Assembly: GCA_034696485.1 (NCBI GenBank) | Contig: JAQIWT010000304.1 | Location: 1-24,058 of the forward strand | DNA: 24,058 bases | Direction: 5' to 3' | Source: Isohypsibius dastychi | Taxonomy: Eukaryota; Tardigrada; Eutardigrada; Parachela; Isohypsibiidae | Part shown: piece after piece, positions 17,991 through 24,058 of the stretch | Layout of the letters: every line of letters begins with the position of its first letter | How positions within the stretch are numbered: position 1 is the first letter of the stretch | Program-made: the position numbers and the translations under genes | Notes under the pieces: generated by a model | The model's input: the letters and a program-made list of their open reading frames with translations, nothing else | Told to the model about the DNA's origin: nothing | The model's database searches: none

Positions 17991-20900
17991 ATGTCTCAAG
18001 CAGCGGATAATTTATCAGGAGCTAGTGAGCCCGAGGTCGATAACTTTTCTGCGACAGTTCCGTCGACGTCGACGAAACCATCAAAGCGCAAAGCCGCCCC
18101 CGCCCGAAAGCCGAAGACTTCACCACCGAAGCCAAAACGAGTTCGGAAGCAGACAGAAAAAGGCGCTGAATTGGAAGAGAAACGTAACAAATCCGGGGAC
18201 TTGGCCAAACGTACGAAGGATATGGATAAGAATTTGGTCCAGCGCAGTGATTTCAACGACGCCAAGCTGTACCATGAATCCTTGAAACGTGAGTGACTGT
18301 ATTTCATATCCGTATTCGCCTGTTTCGAGCGCGATTTTAGGGCATAGTTCTGTGTTGATGTCCTGAATTTTGTGGGCATTTTTTCCTTTTTGAAGTCGAT
18401 CTGGTAGATACGAACAAGATCTCCGAATATTTCTAGTAGGGATAACTTTTATGAACGATTTTGCCTGTTTGGTATACTTCATTTGAATATAGTGGTGTTT
18501 TCTCCGGAAGTGATCGAGCCGCCCCCTTGAAGTTCTTGCAGCACGAAAATCAATAAATTCTTGCCAGTACAAATAAGCTGCAACGATTTTCTGATGCAAT
18601 GATACATCATAAAGTTGAAGATTCTGATGTTGGTTTTTGTTACAGATCATCTGTTACTGAAGTGCGTTGCCGATGACAGTTACCAAATCGTCGAATACGA
18701 CAGCTTCTGGGAGACGGCACGAAACAAGTCCGGAGACGATGCAAGCAAGAAGATGTGGAACCCTTATCCGAGTGTGAAGTTTTATGCCGCCAAACCTTAC
18801 TCGTATTCCAAAGATGGCTTCAAAAAACGGGATAGAGTCCACGCCACTTATCCAAAGAACGGTCGGGCTGGAACCTCAAGCAAGGATACCCCGTTGGTTT
18901 ATACGTTTGAAGGTTATTATTCGTCGATGGAAGAGGCGAAAACCACCATGGATCTTCTTCAGGAAAAAGACAAGGTACGACAAAAAACCTCGCGGCATGC
19001 TTGATTGCTGTTGATGCTTTCTAAACGATTTTTTTCTCTAGAAACTTAAGCAGGCCATGGCAGATAATGCCAAGAAAATCGTCGAAGAACAAGCAGAGGA
19101 TGGCGATGATGAGCTTGAATCTTTGGATGGTTTGGACACACGATCAGGTAAGACTCCATCAGCCAGAATTCTTTTCAGACATCGAGAATCTTGTATCTTT
19201 GAATTTGATTATTTATAACACAAAATACTGGAGAACTAGGTTTCGGCTTTCGGTATCTGATGTTTTTTGTTTTGGATTGCTGTGGGACCTTTTGCGCTTG
19301 CAACGGCTACATTTTCTTGCTCTAATTAGTGTAATTTTAGCTTACAATTATTTTTTATGTCTTTCTAACTTTTTTCGAGTGAAACACGCATTAAAATTGA
19401 GCGCTCGGGCTTTGAATAGTTTTTTAGTTTATTTGGTGATACGTTTTCAGCGAAATTGAATTGCAAGTGATTAGCTGGAGCATTATACTTCGTTGTCTTT
19501 TACTAACAGATTTCTTCGTTCGAAAGCTTTTTGGTCTTCCGGTTGGTGTCTGCTCAAAAATTATTTAGTTAAGCAGTTCGGTTTCAATTGAGGAATTTAT
19601 ATTCTGAATCAAGATGCGTGCTAACAGTGGAAGGAAATCAAGTACTGCCATTAGTTGTGTGGATATCTTATGGCACTGTTAAAGTTTACATGAGAACAAC
19701 AAGTTTTTGATTTAGTTTCCTTTGCCATTTCAAGGCACATGTGTGGGATCCCGTCGTTCTGTTTTGTTTCTGCCCTCGCATGCACCGTCCCTCATAATTT
19801 AGTCTTTCCATCTCTCACAGGGTCTGTGGACAGAGCAGTTGCAATGATTATTGATGCTGGAACTCGACCGACACAGAATGTCCCTCCGCGACCTCAGCCG
19901 AAGATCGTTCCAAAGGAATCGTTGTCTGTGGGTGCTTCTGATATGGTTCCACTCATTAGTACAGAAAGCTATGAGGCTCCTGCCACTGGCAAAGGTAGGG
20001 TTGCTTCATATTTGTTATTTTGTAATAGTTATGCATCTTGGAGTCTGTCTTTTCGTTTCAAACTTCTCTTTGATGTTTATTTAATTTTTGATTCCTCCAC
20101 AGGCAAGAAACGAGCACGGGACTCTCAACACAAGCCAATGTCGCTGAAGTATCGAAAAATAAGCGTCGGCGTGAAGGGTACATTTGCAGGTAATTTAATT
20201 CTCGTTCAAGTTACATTCATGTGTTGAACTTTTCTCGTTTTACAGATCCCCTCGTCTATCTCCGAAACCCAGCTCAAGTGCCGCGTCGTCAATTGGATCT
20301 GAAATCTCCACCTTCCGTCGACCCGAAGTTTGGGATGCTGAACGACTCATCATCCATGTGGTATTTTCAGGATTCCGGTCCCATGAAAGTTTTGCTGACA
20401 CCGGAGTACGCCTCGGTGTTCACCGACAAACTTATGGATGAGACCTTGCGAGAAGCTCTGACGAAGGAGAAGATACATTCCATCAAGTACATCCGGTTCC
20501 TGATGATGCGTTTGATCGGTGGATTTGTTGGGATGCGACGGCTAGCATCTCTCCGTGAAACGGCGAAAATTCGCCTCGGTTCGGATAAGAAGTTGATCTG
20601 TTGGCTGCAAGATATTCTGGGAAAAGAATTTTTCGAAGCCGTTCAGAGTGAGTTCTACACCGCATTTGACATTTTTTCCTATGTCTGTGATCAATACATT
20701 ATCTTTTTTTCGAATTTCAGCTCATTGCATCGAGGTCATCAAGAAGTACGGACTCCAGAAGACTTTCGAAAAGCCAGATTCTTATGTTGGGTTGCTGAAT
20801 ACGGTCGTAGCTGAGTTCTGCTCCATGGAACTTAATGCATATTGTCGCGAACAAGGTGTTGTGTATGGCAATGTCTCGCATCCTGCAAAAGGTACGCTTG

Positions 20901-21855
20901 TTTTCTGGTTTCCTTTCTGAATTAATACATTGACTGTCACCAGGAAATGAACCGGAAATCAGTGAAGTGGAAAGCGATGAGGGTGGTGATTTACGAGGTA
21001 ATCTTGGAAATGGTCGAAGATCTCCCGTAGTGTTTCTTATTTAATCGTTTCAGGTGGAGATGGAGTTGGCGATCAGAAGGAAAGCGCGGATCAAATCACC
21101 CAAGGTAGATGACATCTGAAATCCATGAAATCTGTATCATAATCTGATTTTGATTTTTCAGATCATACAGTTGTTTTTGGAAGTGGCACATCATCAGTTA
21201 ATAACGGTAAGAAACGATAATGTTTGCGAACTTAACCCGGAAAAACTCATTTTCGTTGTGCTTCCAGGCAGCGATATCGAAGATAGTAATGCAGATCATG
21301 GATATGAAAGCAGCCCAAACGGAAGCGGGCAAAAGGTCATCGGAAAAGGTAAAGTTGCTCAGTTTTGGTGCTCGCGGCTTTCACGTTTTTAAGATTTTAA
21401 TTTATTACAGACATCGGAAGCGTTGAGCGAGTATCTGTTGCCAGGGCTGGGATGGCTGGCAATTCGATTGGTTCTTCAGGAATCATTTCCGGTATGTTGT
21501 ATTTTCTTGTTTATCAGAATTTATTTTGACAAAGGGTCATATTGCAGGTGGGGGAATGGAGCTGGACCTGAATAATCCTGATCATCTGAACATTATCATG
21601 GCAGCTAAACAGATGTTGGAAGCTCGGGCGGCTCTGCAGAACTTGGAAGACAATCCGGAAGTCGATTTGGATCGCCTCGCTGACGAGGAGCCTTCAATTC
21701 CGGACTTTCATGACCTGTACGATTTTCCGGAAATGGACGAATTGTATGATTCGGAAGATGTCAGCGATGAACAAGCCGAAGCTGATTTCGTGGAATTTTT
21801 GGATTCCCGAAAGAAGATGCGCACTGAGGAAGTCCTTGAGGAAGTTATGGAGTAA
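17991..21855 (+). CDS. 728-residue nuclear-type protein, possible BEN-like domain
   Basis: Thirteen exons: 17991-18288, 18646-18974, 19042-19147, 19821-19994, 20103-20189, 20246-20647, 20721-20891, 20944-20997, 21054-21104, 21162-21206, 21268-21348, 21411-21491 and 21548-21855. All introns are phase 1 except intron 2 (phase 0). Residues 29-57 are Lys/Arg/Pro-rich, a likely nuclear signal. Residues 101-209 form a conserved-looking unit starting LLLKCVADDSYQIV, like the small Tudor-like module found before BEN domains. Residues about 355-520 (exons 6-7), around KYIRFLMMRLIGGF, resemble a helical BEN-type DNA-binding domain; this is tentative. Exons 8-12 (54, 51, 45, 81, 81 nt) are tiny, acidic or Gly/Ser-rich and frame-neutral if skipped. 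Exon 13 is acidic and ends EEVME. A DNA- or chromatin-binding role is inferred. It is divergent from the transposase, and its 3' end is duplicated at 964-1849. Confidence 0.82.
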
Positions 21856-22177
21856 GGTGTCGTCAGAATCTCGTTGTTTTTTTCTGTTTTTGTTCCTTTT
21901 CGATTCTGATTTGATCGATCGTACTTTCGAATTTTACCTCTTTCGCCGCCGTATTTCAAGGATTTTTAAAAATTAAATAGCCACTGCTCTGTCACGCCGG
22001 CTGTTTTATCAGCTTTATCGTAATTTATTTCTTATAACTTTTTATCGGTTTTGCAACCGGCTTACTGGAAACCTGTCCGAGAAATGTTTTATTTTTGAAT
22101 AAAAAAAACCCGTTGTTTATTCTGCTTCCGGTTCGCAATGCAGTCCCACAAGTGCCGGCAGTAATCTCGAATCACAA
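21292..22177 (+). repeat. 886-bp direct repeat, copy 2
   Basis: The copy within the full gene: it starts inside exon 11 and ends 322 bases after the stop codon. It appears identical to 964-1849, including introns and the poly(A) region. To the right, the sequence from 22178 is unlike the Artemis-like coding sequence that follows copy 1. Confidence 0.97.
22098..22103 (+). terminator. Poly(A) signal of the 728-residue gene
   Basis: AATAAA followed by an A run, about 245 bases after the TAA at 21853-21855. A minus-strand AATAAA (plus tttatt at 22116-22121) is also retained, although no minus-strand gene ends here. Confidence 0.65.
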
Positions 22178-22818
22178 TCTGGCGATCAGTTTCTTACTCC
22201 TGTGCAGTGCTCGTCACCTTTCATCAAAGCAATATATTTACTCCTCTGTTAACCCATCGGCTGTGCTAATCTTATTCACAATTGTGCCAGCTCTAATCTT
22301 CATGATCGATTTTAAGACCGGATATTTATTCACATTTTATTCTTGATACCGTCAAAAGGGAGGACAGGATTATTCTTGTTTTGTTCCGAATCGCATGTTT
22401 CGAGCAGATGACCGTTTAGGCCAGGCTAATTCCTGGTGCACTTGAACGACACCTTCTTTTTTAATCCATCCTTGATCTTAACATTTCGATAAGAATCGTG
22501 AACCGGAATAGTAAGTCTTATTCTATGTTCCGAGCTTTATTCACATTTCAGCGGTGGGTGGGACCAACCAATCCTATCGTGTCAGATTAGTACCGGAACG
22601 GCCAGCAACGATATTTGGTCAAATTCCAAGAATACCACTTGGATATTCCAAGAATATACCCCCCTGAAATTACTCGGGGTAATGCATGAGCTCCAGTATT
22701 CAATATTTGCAAACTGTACTATCAACTTGTACCTCAGGGAGAGCCCAGCTACGTTTGAAGTTATGTGACAATTATTTTGACATAACGAATGACGAGTGTT
22801 TTAGAAACACAAAGAAGT

Positions 22819-22948
22819 GAAGACCTACGAGCCTCCAAATGAATCACTGCGAAAACCCTGCCAACGAACACAAACACATTCCAGATCCAGCTCGTCAAAG
22901 CAGTGATCCGAGTTAGCCAAAGATTTTCTTAAAGGTCAGTAGGTCTTC
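22819..22948. repeat. Nested inverted repeats
   Basis: gaagacctac (22819-22828) pairs with gtaggtcttc (22939-22948), and inside it atcactgc (about 22842-22849) pairs with gcagtgat (about 22899-22906). The spacers between inner and outer arms differ in length, so the fold would be imperfect. It could be a decayed foldback element or a structured RNA, or coincidence. Confidence 0.35.
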
Positions 22949-23643
22949 GAAAGAAGTCTCCTACTGTTCTAACCGTAATGACATTTAGATGATAAGTGGT
23001 GTTTCTGTTGATATAGCAATCTAGCGGACCGCTTCTCTGAACGCACGGAAAAGTTCAAGTTAATGCTGTCATAGCAAATTTGTAAAAATAATCCAGTTAC
23101 GCAATATTTTTCACACACCATTATATTTTGAACGCAATGCAGTACCGCATTCCGATGGTCTTCGGGGTCGCGAACACTCGGCTTGGTGAATTCGCATCCG
23201 AAAGAACGTAATTTGAAAGAATAAATAACGCTTCTTTGATGTGGTTTTGCATTTATCTGGGACATTACCGTAATTCAACAAGTATTTTGAACCAAAAAAC
23301 CAACTGAAAAATACTCCTGAAAAAAAGGGAAAAAGAGAAAAAAAGGATTCAAAAGAAGATCAATGCGCACAGAAATAATTTTCAATGTCGTTCTCAGAAA
23401 CGACGGGTATCTCAATTCTCCAAACAATAACATCAATCCATGAAAAAAATTGTTACAGTTTTTTTTGAAAAAAAATTTTTTTTAACGGTGAATTGTTTTT
23501 AAAGAAATTTCCTTCACGAATTTTTTACGAAGCACAAGGAGAAAAATGAGCATATCAAAGATGAACATGATGAAATCTGGGTTCTAAACAGTTTTTGGGG
23601 AAAAGTTACTTGAACATCCGGCTTCGCTGCCAAATTTAATCTT

Positions 23644-23651
23644 TGACGTCA
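23644..23651 (+). promoter_or_regulatory. CRE-like TGACGTCA upstream of the right-edge gene
   Basis: A perfect octamer about 320 bp upstream of the ATG at 23971, with tatttaaa about 15 bases further on, which could be a TATA-type core. Confidence 0.4.
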
Positions 23652-23970
23652 CGAAAACATCTATTTAAAGGTCATTTTCTTCATCGGGGACCCAGAAGCT
23701 GTGATTGGCGTAGAAAACGGTCAAAGTAATTCTAAAGTAGTAAAGTTATAATATATACAAACAGGATTCGTAAACATATGAGTGTACACTCAATGAGTCA
23801 CAGTTTAACGAAAAACCAGCTGTTAAAAAACAACTGACTCACCCGAAATGCACCGTTCCGGCGCCATTTGGCATCAATTAATCCTTTCATATTCTACATT
23901 TTCATTTTCTTTGCCTGCTTATTTCCACGCTTTTTCAATCTCATCACGCTTTATCAATCTGGATTTATTA

Positions 23971-24034
23971 ATGTCCAAATTATCTGAAACAAACGGTTTT
24001 GACGAGGATTGCAAAATTTGTGCAAATTATATTG
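23971..24034 (+). CDS. First coding exon of a gene leaving the window
   Basis: ATG at 23971 opens 21 codons plus one base before a strong donor ATTG|GTAAGT. The peptide begins MSKLSETNGF and contains a CKIC motif, a C-x2-C pair that could start a zinc-binding domain such as a RING or LIM finger. An in-frame ATG at 23848 exists, but the hydrophobic residues it would add look like translated upstream DNA. The family cannot be named from so little. Confidence 0.5.
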
Positions 24035-24058
24035 GTAAGTCATTTTATTAAAAATTCG

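Larger units (their letters stand above)
22178..23970. other. Non-coding right flank
   Basis: No gene is supported; the minus-strand frame at 22969-23265 has no domain or splice context. Visible structure: a near-tandem attccaagaata (about 22622 and 22644), nested inverted repeats at 22819-22948, an A/T homopolymer palindrome near 23458-23482, and, at the right end, a promoter-like block with a CRE octamer and tatttaaa. Confidence 0.55.

Noticed and set aside
964-22177. The direct repeats as LTRs of a giant retroelement
   Set aside because: The ends are not TG...CA, there is no primer-binding site or polypurine tract, no gag or reverse transcriptase lies between, and the repeat is plainly gene exons plus a 3' region.
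22969-23265. 98-codon minus-strand open frame
   Set aside because: It has no splice context, no domain and no biased composition, and sits in AT-rich non-coding DNA.
1-24058. Prokaryotic features (operons, CRISPR arrays, Shine-Dalgarno sites)
   Set aside because: Pervasive short introns, AATAAA signals and metazoan gene families make this a eukaryotic nuclear sequence; no regularly spaced repeat array was seen.

Overview
This is eukaryotic nuclear DNA from a compact animal genome. Nearly every gene is split by short introns (mostly 56-125 bp) with GTRAGT-like donors and strong TTTCAG or TTTTTAG acceptors. Genes are a few hundred bases apart. The families present (Artemis nuclease, ELAV/Hu RNA-binding protein, receptor tyrosine kinase) are metazoan. 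Intron size, acceptor consensus and a receptor kinase with a very short ectodomain suggest a nematode-like or tardigrade-like ecdysozoan, but the phylum cannot be fixed by eye. I rebuilt exon-intron models by hand from splice signals, phase continuity and family alignment; all lengths close in frame.

Layout, left to right: non-coding DNA (1-963); an 886-bp direct repeat, copy 1 (964-1849), carrying a truncated 3' end of the gene at 17991-21855; Artemis/DCLRE1C-like nuclease (minus, 1858-3534); ELAV/Hu-like three-RRM protein (minus, 4617-6272); small coiled-coil/RING protein (minus, 6802-7505); unknown protein with a tandem 54-residue repeat (minus, 8564-10841); unknown 91-residue protein (plus, 11124-11472); short-ectodomain receptor tyrosine kinase with unusual catalytic features (minus, 11654-13430); CACTA/EnSpm-type transposase, apparently intact (minus, 13918-17203); a 728-residue nuclear-type protein with a possible BEN-like domain (plus, 17991-21855), whose 3' end lies in repeat copy 2 (21292-22177); non-coding DNA; and the first exon of another gene (plus, 23971-24034) that leaves the window.

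The most unusual features are: the 886-bp repeat, identical by eye, that brackets a 20,328-bp unit and supplies the Artemis gene's 3' region; the 728-residue gene, in which 11 of 12 introns are phase 1 and three 19-bp-spaced E2F-like sites lie upstream, divergently paired with the transposase gene; the kinase with HLD in place of HRD and no activation-loop tyrosine; and a strong excess of the word CCGGAAG(T) in coding and non-coding DNA alike. No pathway joins all these genes; this looks like a normal gene-dense stretch with one mobile-element gene and one structural anomaly.
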